Shown: piece after piece, positions 1-10,338 of the stretch | Layout of the letters: the number at the start of each line of letters is the position of its first letter | How positions within the stretch are numbered: position 1 is the stretch's first letter | Assembly: GCA_020853755.1 (NCBI GenBank) | Contig: JADYYG010000026.1 | Coordinates: forward strand, 1 to 64,000 | DNA length: 64,000 nt | DNA from: Dehalococcoidia bacterium | Lineage (GTDB): Bacteria; Chloroflexota; Dehalococcoidia; Tepidiformales; Tepidiformaceae | Direction of reading: 5' to 3' | Translations under genes and position numbers: made by a program | Notes under the pieces: generated by a model | What the model was told of the DNA's origin: nothing | The model's input: the letters and a program-made list of their open reading frames with translations, nothing else | Database searches by the model: none

Positions 1-264
1 CTTGCGCGGTGTGGAGGGTCTCCGTCGCAGCCGCTCAAGCCGCGCCCGGTCATCACCCGCTAACTCGAACCGTATCCCATGTGCCATACTACTATCGTAC
101 TAGACAATATGGTTACAGTACACTAGCGGCCTTTCCCGAAGCAGCGGTTTCCTTGCGTGACCGTGCGCCTCGCGGCAACCTGTCACTACTGAAGCCGGGT
201 GGGGACGCCCGGACTGAGCAGAGCACCAGCTGGCGCGAGCGCCAGAAAGGCCACGAAGCGTCAC

Positions 265-1203
265 ATGACTTTCGCTCAGCGTCTCGCGGTTGCCACCGCA
301 TTGGCCACCCTTGTGCTTGTCGCCGTCGGTGTGCTCGTGCGCGCCACAGGTTCGGGCCTCGGTTGCCCCGATTGGCCGACGTGCCACGGCGGCGCGGTCC
401 CGCCCGCTCATAAGCATGCCATCATTGAATTCTCCCACCGCTTCGTCGCGATGCTTGTTGGCTTCATGGTCATCGGTGTCGCCATCTGTGCGTGGAAGTT
501 CTACCGGCACGTCCCGTTCCTCGTCTGGCTAGCGACCCTCACTGTGCCGCTCGTTGGCATCCAGGGGCTGCTCGGGGCGCTCACGGTTGTTCGCGAACTC
601 CCGCCGGAAGTCGTCGCCACCCACCTGTTGACGGCAATGCTGGTCCTCTCCTGCGAGGTCGCTGTTGCCGTCGCGATGTTCGTTGAAGATCCGCGCCGAA
701 CCGACTCGCCCGCGATGCGCGTGGCTGCTCGGCCAATCGGCCGCCTTGCGCTGGTTGCTATCGTCTGGATGGCGGCTGTGCTCTGGATTGGCGGGTACAT
801 GACCGAAAGCGGTGCGGCAACGGCCTGTTCCGGTTGGCCGCTCTGCAACGGCTCCGTATTCCCCGCCGCGGAAGAGCACGAAGTCGTCCACATGGTTCAC
901 CGTTACCTGGCGGGCGCGTTCATCTTCCTCATCGTGCCGCTGGTCCTGACCGCCTGGAAGCAGCGGGACGCAGTGCGCTGGGCCGAACCCGTGGCGATCG
1001 CCGTCGGCGCGCTCTACGTGGTGCAGGTGACCGTCGGCGCCCTGAACGTCTGGTACACCTTCCCTGACGCGCTGACCATTTCGCACCCGGTGATAGCGGC
1101 CCTGATTTGGTTTACGCTTTCAGGAGCAATCGCGTTGTCGTTCTATGCGCCGGCCATCGCCGCGCATTCGAAGCCACTCCAGAAAGCCGGGGCAGTTGTG
1201 TGA
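265..1203 (+). CDS. ctaA: Heme A synthase (CtaA/COX15 family)
   Basis: MTFAQRLAVATALATLVLVAVGVLVRATGSGLGCPDWPTCHG... and a second CSGWPLCNG motif; multi-TM; ATG at 265 is preferred over the ORF start at 199; followed by ctaB. Confidence 0.93.
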   Translation: MTFAQRLAVATALATLVLVAVGVLVRATGSGLGCPDWPTCHGGAVPPAHKHAIIEFSHRFVAMLVGFMVIGVAICAWKFYRHVPFLVWLATLTVPLVGIQGLLGALTVVRELPPEVVATHLLTAMLVLSCEVAVAVAMFVEDPRRTDSPAMRVAARPIGRLALVAIVWMAAVLWIGGYMTESGAATACSGWPLCNGSVFPAAEEHEVVHMVHRYLAGAFIFLIVPLVLTAWKQRDAVRWAEPVAIAVGALYVVQVTVGALNVWYTFPDALTISHPVIAALIWFTLSGAIALSFYAPAIAAHSKPLQKAGAVV

Positions 1204-2102
1204 CCAGCGAAGCCATGACGTTTGCCCGGTCCGATTTTGCCGCAACGGTCCGCAACTACGTCTCGCTGACGAAGCCGCGCATCATCTCGCTCTTGCTCGT
1301 CACGACCGTCCCGGCAATGGTCGTCGCCCAGCGTGGTTGGCCATCAACGTGGCTGGTGCTCGCAACCGTCATCGGCGGCACGCTCTCCGCCGGGGGCGCG
1401 AACACCATCAATTGCTGGTACGACCGCGATATCGACGCGGTCATGCGGCGGACACAGCGGCGACCGCTGGTCACCGGAGAGATCGAACCGGCCCACGGCC
1501 TGGCCTTCGGGATAGTCCTCGGTGTGGTGGCATTCGTCTTTATGTGGGCGACCACCACGCTGGCGGCGGCGCTGCTCTCGCTTGCCGGACTGCTCTTTTA
1601 CGTCTTCATCTACACGATGTGGCTGAAGCGCCGCACGCCGCAAAACATCGTCATCGGTGGCGCCGCCGGGGCCTTCCCGCCGCTGGCCGGATGGGCCGCC
1701 GTGACCGGCGACGTGTCGTTCGCCGCCATCGTTATGTTTGCGATCATCTTCTTCTGGACGCCGCCGCACTTCTGGGCGCTTGCCCTGCGTATCGAAGGCG
1801 ACTACGCCGAAGCCGGCGTGCCGATGCTGCCGGTCACCAACGGCGATGCGTACACGCGCCTGCAGATCCTTGTCTACAGCGCGCTCCTCGTACCGATCAC
1901 GCTCGCCCTCGGGCCAGCCGCCGACCTTGGATGGATCTACTACGGAACAGCCATTGTGACGGGGCTGCTCTTCGTCTGGTATGCATTTCAGCTCTTCCGC
2001 CGGCCGGAGACGACGCCGCCGATCCGGCTGTACAAGTACTCGCTGCTCTACCTCGCGCTCGTCTTCATCGCGATGGGCCTGGACGCCGCAATCCTCGGCT
2101 AA
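1200..2102 (+). CDS. ctaB: Protoheme IX farnesyltransferase (heme O synthase)
   Basis: YVSLTKPRIISLLLVTTVPAM, NTINCWYDRDIDAVMRRTQRRPL, and WTPPHFWALAL motifs; GTG at 1200 overlaps the ctaA stop, ATG at 1215 is the alternative start. Confidence 0.94.
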   Translation: MTSEAMTFARSDFAATVRNYVSLTKPRIISLLLVTTVPAMVVAQRGWPSTWLVLATVIGGTLSAGGANTINCWYDRDIDAVMRRTQRRPLVTGEIEPAHGLAFGIVLGVVAFVFMWATTTLAAALLSLAGLLFYVFIYTMWLKRRTPQNIVIGGAAGAFPPLAGWAAVTGDVSFAAIVMFAIIFFWTPPHFWALALRIEGDYAEAGVPMLPVTNGDAYTRLQILVYSALLVPITLALGPAADLGWIYYGTAIVTGLLFVWYAFQLFRRPETTPPIRLYKYSLLYLALVFIAMGLDAAILG

Positions 2103-2127
2103 GAGACTCGAACCCACCGCGCCCGAA

Positions 2128-3174
2128 CTAGTGTGAACCGCCCGCCGCCGCTGCTTTCTCACGTTCGCGGGCGCGGTCCTGGCGCTTTGCCTCGAGTTCT
2201 TCGTGCTTGACCCACGCAGCCACCACGAAGCCAACCGCTGCCAGGAAGAGGATGTCGCCAATCACCCACATCGTGATTCCGGCGAGTTGCTGGTCGGCCA
2301 GCGGAGTAGGGCCCCAGGTTCGCTGGGTCGTCGCGTAATGGCGATAGAGCACCCGGTCAGTCCCGTAGATGGATAGCGCCAGGAATGAGTTCTGCGGCAT
2401 CTGGAGGAAGACGTAGAGCATCCGGATGGGGTGCGCCATGCGCCACGGCGTCGGGTCCAGCCCGATCACCTGCCACCAGAACATCAGCGCCACCGTGACG
2501 TACAGCACGTGTTCGAGCCAGTGGAGCCACTCGTGTTCGAGCGCCGCGTTGAAGAGCGGTGAGTAGTGCGACCCCCACATCGTCCCCGCGAACAGTAGCC
2601 AGGCCACGACCGGGAACGTCAACGCGCGAACCACGCGGCTGTGCAGGATCGGCAGGATGACGTTTCGCCGTGTCTCGGGGCTGACTGCCCGCATCAGTAA
2701 CGTAATGGGCGTGCCGAGGAGCAGCAGGGGCGCGGCCACCATCATGAGCAGGATGTGCTGCCACATATGGACGGTGAACAGCACTCCGTCATAGCTGAAT
2801 GGCGGCGAAGTGACGGCGAACGCCATCACCCCGATGCCCGAAAGAAAGAACGCCAGCCGCTTCTTTGGCCACGGCGCAGCGGGGTGTTCGCGTGAGACGC
2901 TGCGCGCTGTTGCGACGTACCACCAGGTGGCCCCGCCCGCGAAGAGGATGAAAACGGGGTCGAACTCCCACCGCGTGAGGAGCGCGGAGAGCGATGGTTT
3001 CGGCGCATCCGTGCCGTGCGCGAGGGCTGCCGAAGGGGCCAGAGCGAGGAAGAACGCGGCAAGACCGGCCAACGCTCCCCGGCGGCTGCCGGGAGAAAGC
3101 CAACGGAATCGGGTCACGGCGACAAGTCTCGCACGGAAGACAGGCGACCGCGATGGATGGGAAAGACGGCCCAT
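2128..3174 (-). CDS. ctaG: Cytochrome c oxidase assembly factor CtaG (caa3_CtaG family)
   Basis: Multi-TM protein with FTVHMWQHILLMMVAAPLLLLGTPITLLMRA and PQNSFLALSIY; lies inside the oxidase cluster. Confidence 0.85.
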   Translation of the reverse strand: MGRLSHPSRSPVFRARLVAVTRFRWLSPGSRRGALAGLAAFFLALAPSAALAHGTDAPKPSLSALLTRWEFDPVFILFAGGATWWYVATARSVSREHPAAPWPKKRLAFFLSGIGVMAFAVTSPPFSYDGVLFTVHMWQHILLMMVAAPLLLLGTPITLLMRAVSPETRRNVILPILHSRVVRALTFPVVAWLLFAGTMWGSHYSPLFNAALEHEWLHWLEHVLYVTVALMFWWQVIGLDPTPWRMAHPIRMLYVFLQMPQNSFLALSIYGTDRVLYRHYATTQRTWGPTPLADQQLAGITMWVIGDILFLAAVGFVVAAWVKHEELEAKRQDRAREREKAAAAGGSH

Positions 3175-3348
3175 CCGGACAGATCCGAAGGGGCCAATTG
3201 GACATTGCTGAACCTGATAGGCGGGCTTTCCGCTTCCTTGACACCCGGCAGACCCCGCCCTATAACTCCGATTGCGACGCCGTTCACAACCGGGTCTTTG
3301 CGCGCTCTGAAGCGCGACCGAAGCACGGGTCGGGAGAGGGCCAGAGGG

Positions 3349-4155
3349 ATGCGTTCACCAGTCGTAATGCGGCACAGCCGCCGGATTCTCGTCTTCCTCG
3401 CCGTTGCCATGCTGGCGATTGCGATGCTCAGCGGCGCCTCAGCGCAGACCGTGCAGCCACCGGGCATCACAGATGAAGCCCGCAAGATGCACGACCTCTA
3501 CCTCTTCGTGACGGCCATTGCCATCGTCGTCTTCATCATCGTCGAAGGTGGCATCATCTGGGCCATCTTCCGCTACCGGAAGCGAGGCGACGGCCTTCCT
3601 ACCCAGACGCACGGCAGCACCCTGCTCGAAATCATCTGGACGGCCATCCCGGTGCTCATCACCACCTCGGTCTTCACTTATTCGTTCATCGTGCTGCGCG
3701 AAGTCGAAAACAAAGCCGACCCGAACGACCTGACCGTCCACGTCCAGGGCTTCCAGTTCCAGTGGGGCTTCACGTACGACCTCAATGACCTCGGCACGAA
3801 GACCGCCGACCGGAACGCAACCGGCCAGATCCAGATCCTTGGCACGGCGGCCCAGGAGCCTACGCTCGTCATCCCGGCTGATGAACCGGTCGAGTTCGCG
3901 CTCTTCTCGAATGACGTTATCCATTCGTTCTACGTGCGCGATTTCCTCTACAAGCTCGACGTAGTCCCGGGGCGGGACAACCGCTTCGTCGTGACCGCCC
4001 GCGAGATCGGCGAGTTCCACGCCCAGTGCGCCGAACTCTGCGGCCTCGACCACTCCTTGATGCGCTTCAAGCTCAAGGTTGTCTCGCGCGCAGACTTCGA
4101 CAAGTGGGTCTCCGAGCAGAAACCGACGCAGCCGTCGGTCCAGAAAACACAATAA
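3349..4155 (+). CDS. coxB: Cytochrome c oxidase subunit II (CuA)
   Basis: Signal/TM segment; GFQFQWGF; CuA motif HAQCAELCGLDHSLMRFKLKV; no CxxCH heme c motif in the ORF. Confidence 0.93.
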   Translation: MRSPVVMRHSRRILVFLAVAMLAIAMLSGASAQTVQPPGITDEARKMHDLYLFVTAIAIVVFIIVEGGIIWAIFRYRKRGDGLPTQTHGSTLLEIIWTAIPVLITTSVFTYSFIVLREVENKADPNDLTVHVQGFQFQWGFTYDLNDLGTKTADRNATGQIQILGTAAQEPTLVIPADEPVEFALFSNDVIHSFYVRDFLYKLDVVPGRDNRFVVTAREIGEFHAQCAELCGLDHSLMRFKLKVVSRADFDKWVSEQKPTQPSVQKTQ

Positions 4156-4230
4156 GGCTCTAAGCCGTCCCGTCCGGGAGGAATCGCCCCGGACACGAAC
4201 GCTCATGGGCCCTGCGCCCGGGAGGAAACA

Positions 4231-5841
<1,611 letters not shown>

Positions 5842-5883
5842 CCCGCGACGGGTTCGCATGCAGACACTTCCAGGAGCAACTCG

Positions 5884-6483
5884 ATGACCGCACACGCCGG
5901 CACCCAGCAGAAACAGGAACTGAGCAATGGAATGCTCGGATTCATCCTGTTCCTCGCCTCTGAGGTGATGTTCTTCGGCGGCCTGTTCGCCGCCTACTTC
6001 ATCGCCCGGGCGGATTCGCCGCAGTGGCCGCCCGCGTTGAGCGCCGCCCAGGAAGCCCGCGGCGTCGAACTCCACCTCGAGTTCGCGCTGCCATTCATCG
6101 CGACCTGCGTCCTCGTGCTCAGTTCGGTCACGATGCAACTCGGGGTCTGGGCCATCCAGAAGGGCGACCGGTCAGCGCTCATCCGCTGGCTGTTTATCTC
6201 CATCGTGCTGGGCCTCGCCTTCCTGACGGCCCAGATGTACGACTACAGCCAGCTGCCGTTTAAGTCTGGCGACACTATCTACGGGACGACGTTCTACACG
6301 TTGACCGGGTTCCATGGCGCACACGTGGCCGGGGGCATCATCTTCATGATGGTCATACTCGTGCGCTCGTTCGGAGGGCAGTTCTCAGCACAGCGGCACG
6401 AAGGCGTGGAGGCGTGTTCCTTCTACTGGCACTTCGTCGATGTGATCTGGCTGGCCCTCTTCACTACCCTCTACATCGTATAA
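5884..6483 (+). CDS. ctaE: Cytochrome c oxidase subunit III
   Basis: LGFILFLASEVMFFGGLFAAYF, GFHGAHVAGGIIFM, and YWHFVDVIWLALFTTLYIV. Confidence 0.95.
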   Translation: MTAHAGTQQKQELSNGMLGFILFLASEVMFFGGLFAAYFIARADSPQWPPALSAAQEARGVELHLEFALPFIATCVLVLSSVTMQLGVWAIQKGDRSALIRWLFISIVLGLAFLTAQMYDYSQLPFKSGDTIYGTTFYTLTGFHGAHVAGGIIFMMVILVRSFGGQFSAQRHEGVEACSFYWHFVDVIWLALFTTLYIV

Positions 6484-6518
6484 CGCGTAGGCTCAGCCCC
6501 CGGGAGACTGAAAGCTCG

Positions 6519-7655
6519 ATGGATCATCCAGTAAGCGAACACGGCGAACAGCACGACATCCACCTTCCAGATCCGAGTATCTGGCCCCTGGTCGTAGGGT
6601 TTGCGGCCTTCGTGTTGGGCGCAGCCCTCATCTTCTACTCGCGAGACCGCAGCAATGACTGGGCTGGCCCACTTCTCGGCGCGGCAGCGGCAATCACGCT
6701 GTTCGCCGCCGGCGGCTGGGCGTTCGAAGACGGCCGGATGAAGAAGAAGGCCGAAGAAGGCGACCATAGCAAGCCGCGCAACGCGCGCTACACGCAGGTC
6801 GTCACCTTCGCCATCCCCGAAGGCGGCTACGTCGCTTCTCGCCAGGACGGCGGCATCATCAGCCAGCTCGAATCCCGCGACAGTACTCTGCGAGACCTCG
6901 ACGGATTTCAGGATCTGCGCGTCATCGTTTCTCCGGCTGAAGCCGGGCCTTCTCAAGTCCTCGTCGAAACGACGTGGGCTGACCGCGAAGGCCTCGCTAC
7001 CTACGAGCAGACCCGCAAGACGATGCTCGAAATCCTCTCGCAGACGCCTGATCAGGTGGTCCCTGGCTCGGTGCAAGTCTTCGACATGGAAGTCGTCCGC
7101 GACACCAAGGACACCTCGTTCACCTTCGGGCTCGGCCCGATGGTCGCGACGTTCGGCGCGCTCATCGTCGGCGGCTTCATGGTCGGCGCGGGCCTGAACA
7201 TGTTCGGCAGCGACAAGGCTGTGGCAGGCGGCGGCGAAGGCCCGACCGGTCCCGCTGCGCCCGCTGGCAACGTCATCACGGCCAAGGGCACGAAGTTCAC
7301 CACTGGGACCACGATTACGGCGCCCCCGAACACGAAGATCACGCTTTTCTTCGACAACCAGGACACGTCGCCGCCGCACAACGTCCAGATCTTCGCCGGG
7401 TCCCAGGCGTCGGGTGGCCTCCTCAAGGGCTGCACGGCCGGTTGCGAAGGCGACGAGGTCTCTCTGCCGCTGAAGGGCGGTCCGGAGAAGGTCGAGTTCA
7501 CCTTCACCACACCAGCTGTCGGTACCTATGCGTTCGACTGCGCCGCGCACCCAACGCAGATGACCGGCAAGCTCGTCATCCAGGACGGCGCAGCCGTTCC
7601 CGGCGGCGGTGGGGCAGCGGCTCCCGCAGCAAGCGCGACAACTCCGGCCAAGTAG
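6519..7655 (+). CDS. Fusion protein: CoxIV-like two-TM segment + ABM-like domain + TM + C-terminal cupredoxin
   Basis: N-terminal IWPLVVGFAAFVLGAALIFYS..WAGPLLGAAAAITLFAAGGWAFED; middle YTQVVTFAIPEGGYVASRQDGGIISQLESRDSTLRDLDGFQDLRVI..LVETTWADREGL; C-terminal cupredoxin with PPHNVQIF and FDCAAHPTQMTGKL. Confidence 0.75.
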   Translation: MDHPVSEHGEQHDIHLPDPSIWPLVVGFAAFVLGAALIFYSRDRSNDWAGPLLGAAAAITLFAAGGWAFEDGRMKKKAEEGDHSKPRNARYTQVVTFAIPEGGYVASRQDGGIISQLESRDSTLRDLDGFQDLRVIVSPAEAGPSQVLVETTWADREGLATYEQTRKTMLEILSQTPDQVVPGSVQVFDMEVVRDTKDTSFTFGLGPMVATFGALIVGGFMVGAGLNMFGSDKAVAGGGEGPTGPAAPAGNVITAKGTKFTTGTTITAPPNTKITLFFDNQDTSPPHNVQIFAGSQASGGLLKGCTAGCEGDEVSLPLKGGPEKVEFTFTTPAVGTYAFDCAAHPTQMTGKLVIQDGAAVPGGGGAAAPAASATTPAK

Positions 7656-7682
7656 CTCGCAAGAGTTCTCGCTCACGAGAAG

Positions 7683-7710
7683 AAGGCCCCCGCCAATTGG
7701 CGGGGGCCTT
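7683..7710. terminator. Bidirectional intrinsic terminator between convergent genes
   Basis: aaggcccccgccaattggcgggggcctt, perfect stem, followed by T-rich tcgtgttttg. Confidence 0.8.
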
Positions 7711-7737
7711 CGTGTTTTGCCCTGAGTTTGCTACGCC

Positions 7738-9027
7738 TTACTCGAACGCGCCGTCCGCCAGCAGTTCGTAGTACTCGTCTTCACCGATCCCAAGAAGTTT
7801 CCTGTAGACGTACTCGTTGTCTTCGCCCAGGGTTGGCGCGGCCTTGGTCAACTCAGCCGGCGTCTTCGAGAGGCGGAATCCCGGCGCGTCATACTGGCGA
7901 AGCCCCATGTAGGAGTGCTCCAGCGGCCAATAGTGGCCACGCGCCACGATCTGCGGGTCCGATGCAAGATCCTCAGCCGATTGGACGATGCCGCAGGGCA
8001 CACCGAACGACTGGAAGAGCTCGACCACCTGCTTCGTCGTGAACTTCCGGATCGGCGGTCCATCGAAGCCCTCCTCCGTCTGGAACTCGTCTTCGGCCTC
8101 TGCACGGGTGAAGTCCGCGAACCAGTAGCCGAGGTGCCGGTCGATCTCCTTCTGCTCGTTGAGCCGCTGCCAGCGCCGTCGCATGCGGTCCATGTCGCAC
8201 CATTCGGGGCGGCCGAGCGCGGCCTTGAGGCCTTCCCAGTGCTTCTCCGTCGCGCAGGCCACGACGACCCACTTGCCATCCTTGCAGCGGTAGGCGTTAT
8301 GTGGGGCGGCCTCCGAGTCATGGTTGCCGATCCTGGTCTGCTCGTGCCCATTGGCCGTCCAGTCCACGATCGCGGTCCAGAGGCCCAGGACGCCTGCCTC
8401 AAGCTGACTGAAGTCGATGTACTGGCCCTTTCCGGTGCGCCGCCGGTAGTCCAGCGCGGCGATGAGCGCCGTGGCCGCTATGTGCGGCACGAGGAAGTCC
8501 GTGTACGCCACGCCGGTGCCGATTGGGGGGCCATCCTCCCAGCCGGTGAGATGATTGAACCCGGCTGCCGCCTGCAACACGTGCCCATAGCCCATGTAGC
8601 TCGCCCAGGGGCCCGTCTGGCCGTACAGCGGCATCGAGATCATCAGCAGATCTTCCCGGTCAGCCTTGAGGCTCTCGTAGTCCAGCCCGAACTTCGCCAT
8701 CGTTCCCGGCGTGAATGACTCGGTCACGATGTCGCACTTCGCGACGATGCGCTTCGCCAGTTCGGGGCCGCGCGGGTGCTTCAGGTTCACCGAAGCGCCA
8801 AGCTTCGAACTGTTGAAGTTGGCGTAGTACCCGGAGCCGTCGATATGCGGCGTATCGTTAACAAAGGGGGGCACGCGGCGCAGCGCCTCAGGATAGGTCG
8901 AAGACTCGATGCGAATCACTTCGGCGCCGTGGTCGGCCAGGTACTTCGAGACAAGCGGGCCAACACCCACCCAGGCGAAATCCGCCACCCGGAGTCCTTC
9001 GAACGGCTTCTTTAGCGTTCCTGCCAT
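7738..9027 (-). CDS. CaiB/BaiF family III CoA-transferase
   Basis: LRVADFAWVGVGPLVSKYLADHGAEVIRIES, NFNSSKLGASVNLKHPRG, GTGVAYTDFLVPHIAATALIAAL. Confidence 0.9.
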   Translation of the reverse strand: MAGTLKKPFEGLRVADFAWVGVGPLVSKYLADHGAEVIRIESSTYPEALRRVPPFVNDTPHIDGSGYYANFNSSKLGASVNLKHPRGPELAKRIVAKCDIVTESFTPGTMAKFGLDYESLKADREDLLMISMPLYGQTGPWASYMGYGHVLQAAAGFNHLTGWEDGPPIGTGVAYTDFLVPHIAATALIAALDYRRRTGKGQYIDFSQLEAGVLGLWTAIVDWTANGHEQTRIGNHDSEAAPHNAYRCKDGKWVVVACATEKHWEGLKAALGRPEWCDMDRMRRRWQRLNEQKEIDRHLGYWFADFTRAEAEDEFQTEEGFDGPPIRKFTTKQVVELFQSFGVPCGIVQSAEDLASDPQIVARGHYWPLEHSYMGLRQYDAPGFRLSKTPAELTKAAPTLGEDNEYVYRKLLGIGEDEYYELLADGAFE

Positions 9028-10307
9028 CAAATCACCATCTTCATCTTCAGGCGCCGCTGCTCGGCTGCATCGATACCGAGCAAGCCCAAGACTTGTTCGT
9101 TATGTTCGCCAAGGTGGGGCGCCCGACCACGCTGCTTCCACGGTGTTTCGCTCAGCTTGAACGGCGCGCCGGGGTAGATGAACGACTCGCCAAGGTCCTC
9201 GTGATGAACCCGCACCCAGTACTCGCGGGCTGCCAGTTGCTTGCTGTCCACAATCTCACGCGGGCCGAACACGGGCGCCCAACCAGCTCCCCGCCGCTGC
9301 GCCTCGGCAACCAACTCTTCCTTCTTCCTGGTCCGGCAGAACGCCTGCATCGTCGCTTCGATTTTCTCCCGGTCCTGCGGCGGAAATGGGCCGCCTGCGA
9401 CCAGTCGGGCGCGCCACTCCAGGCTGTCGAGGCCTTGGGCCTCACCGGTTTCGGCCAGCCAGTCGATGATTGGGTCTGCCTTGGGACCGACGAGGCCGCC
9501 AACCTGGAGCGCTGTGATCCAGCCGTCTGCGGTCTCGAACAGGTACCGCCCTGCCACGATGCCGGCGTTCTGACGCCGCTCACCGGGACCGACGGTGTTC
9601 ACCCGGCGGATATCCCAGGTCGGCCCCGCGTGGTCCATCGTGACCATCATCGCCTCTTGCATCGAGACGTCGACATGCTGGCCGGCGCCATCGTTCACCG
9701 CGCGCGCGTACAGCGCCGTCATCGCGCCGACCGCCGCCTGTACGTTCGCCTGGGCGAACGCCTGCGGTACGGTGCTGCGCAGAGGCCCTCGTTCCGGGTC
9801 TCCGCTCACGTGCATCTGGCCGCCCATGGCCGAACCCACAATGTCGGTCGCAGCCCACTTCGCATACGGCCCGGCCTGGCCGAAGTTCGTAACGCTGACG
9901 AGGATGGCCCCCGGGTTGGCGGCGCTCACGCTCGCGTAATCGAGACCGAGGCTCGCGCTTTCGCCGGGCACGCACGTCTCGACGACGATGTCGGACATCG
10001 CGATGAGCTTGCGAAGGATCTCGCGCCCGGCTTCGAGCTTCAGCTGGAGCGTGATCGAGCGCTTCCCGGCGTTCATGACCCACCAGTAGATGCTGCGGTC
10101 CGGTTCGGCTTCGCCCCGGAAGAACGGGCCGTTCTGGCGCGTGGGGTCGCCATCTCGCGGGGGTTCAATCTTGATGACGTCGGCGCCGAGTTCGGCGAGC
10201 AACCGCGTGCAGAGCTGGCCCTTCTCGTCGGCAAGGTCGAGCACGCGGTAACCGGTGAGCGGCCCATCCGCGTGCTCGAATGGGATGGGCGGGCTGTCTG
10301 CTGTCAT
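9027..10307 (-). CDS. CaiB/BaiF family III CoA-transferase (paralogous partner)
   Basis: YRVLDLADEKGQLCTRLLAELGADVIKIEPPRGD-type N-terminus, MNAGKRSITLQLKLEAGREIL; overlaps the next gene by TGATG. Confidence 0.9.
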   Translation of the reverse strand: MTADSPPIPFEHADGPLTGYRVLDLADEKGQLCTRLLAELGADVIKIEPPRDGDPTRQNGPFFRGEAEPDRSIYWWVMNAGKRSITLQLKLEAGREILRKLIAMSDIVVETCVPGESASLGLDYASVSAANPGAILVSVTNFGQAGPYAKWAATDIVGSAMGGQMHVSGDPERGPLRSTVPQAFAQANVQAAVGAMTALYARAVNDGAGQHVDVSMQEAMMVTMDHAGPTWDIRRVNTVGPGERRQNAGIVAGRYLFETADGWITALQVGGLVGPKADPIIDWLAETGEAQGLDSLEWRARLVAGGPFPPQDREKIEATMQAFCRTRKKEELVAEAQRRGAGWAPVFGPREIVDSKQLAAREYWVRVHHEDLGESFIYPGAPFKLSETPWKQRGRAPHLGEHNEQVLGLLGIDAAEQRRLKMKMVI

Positions 10308-10338
10308 GGGGGTGTTCTACCGGTTCCCCGGCCGGGGT

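Noticed and set aside
1-264. Possible coding or regulatory content before ctaA (catactactatcgtactagacaatatggttacagtac)
   Set aside because: The ORF at 9-413 overlaps ctaA out of frame without family features; AT-rich stretch has no convincing -35/-10 pair.
100-510. Long antisense and overlapping ORFs throughout the track (for example 100-510 -, 4873-6138 -, 27542-29116 +, 36612-39470 +, 58545-60170 +)
   Set aside because: High GC makes long spurious ORFs opposite real genes; their translations are Arg/Pro/Ala/His-rich with no family resemblance and overlap strongly supported CDSs.
2101-2130. gagactcgaaccc, resembling the complement of a tRNA T-loop
   Set aside because: Only about 26 nt of intergenic DNA between convergent ctaB and ctaG; no room for a tRNA.
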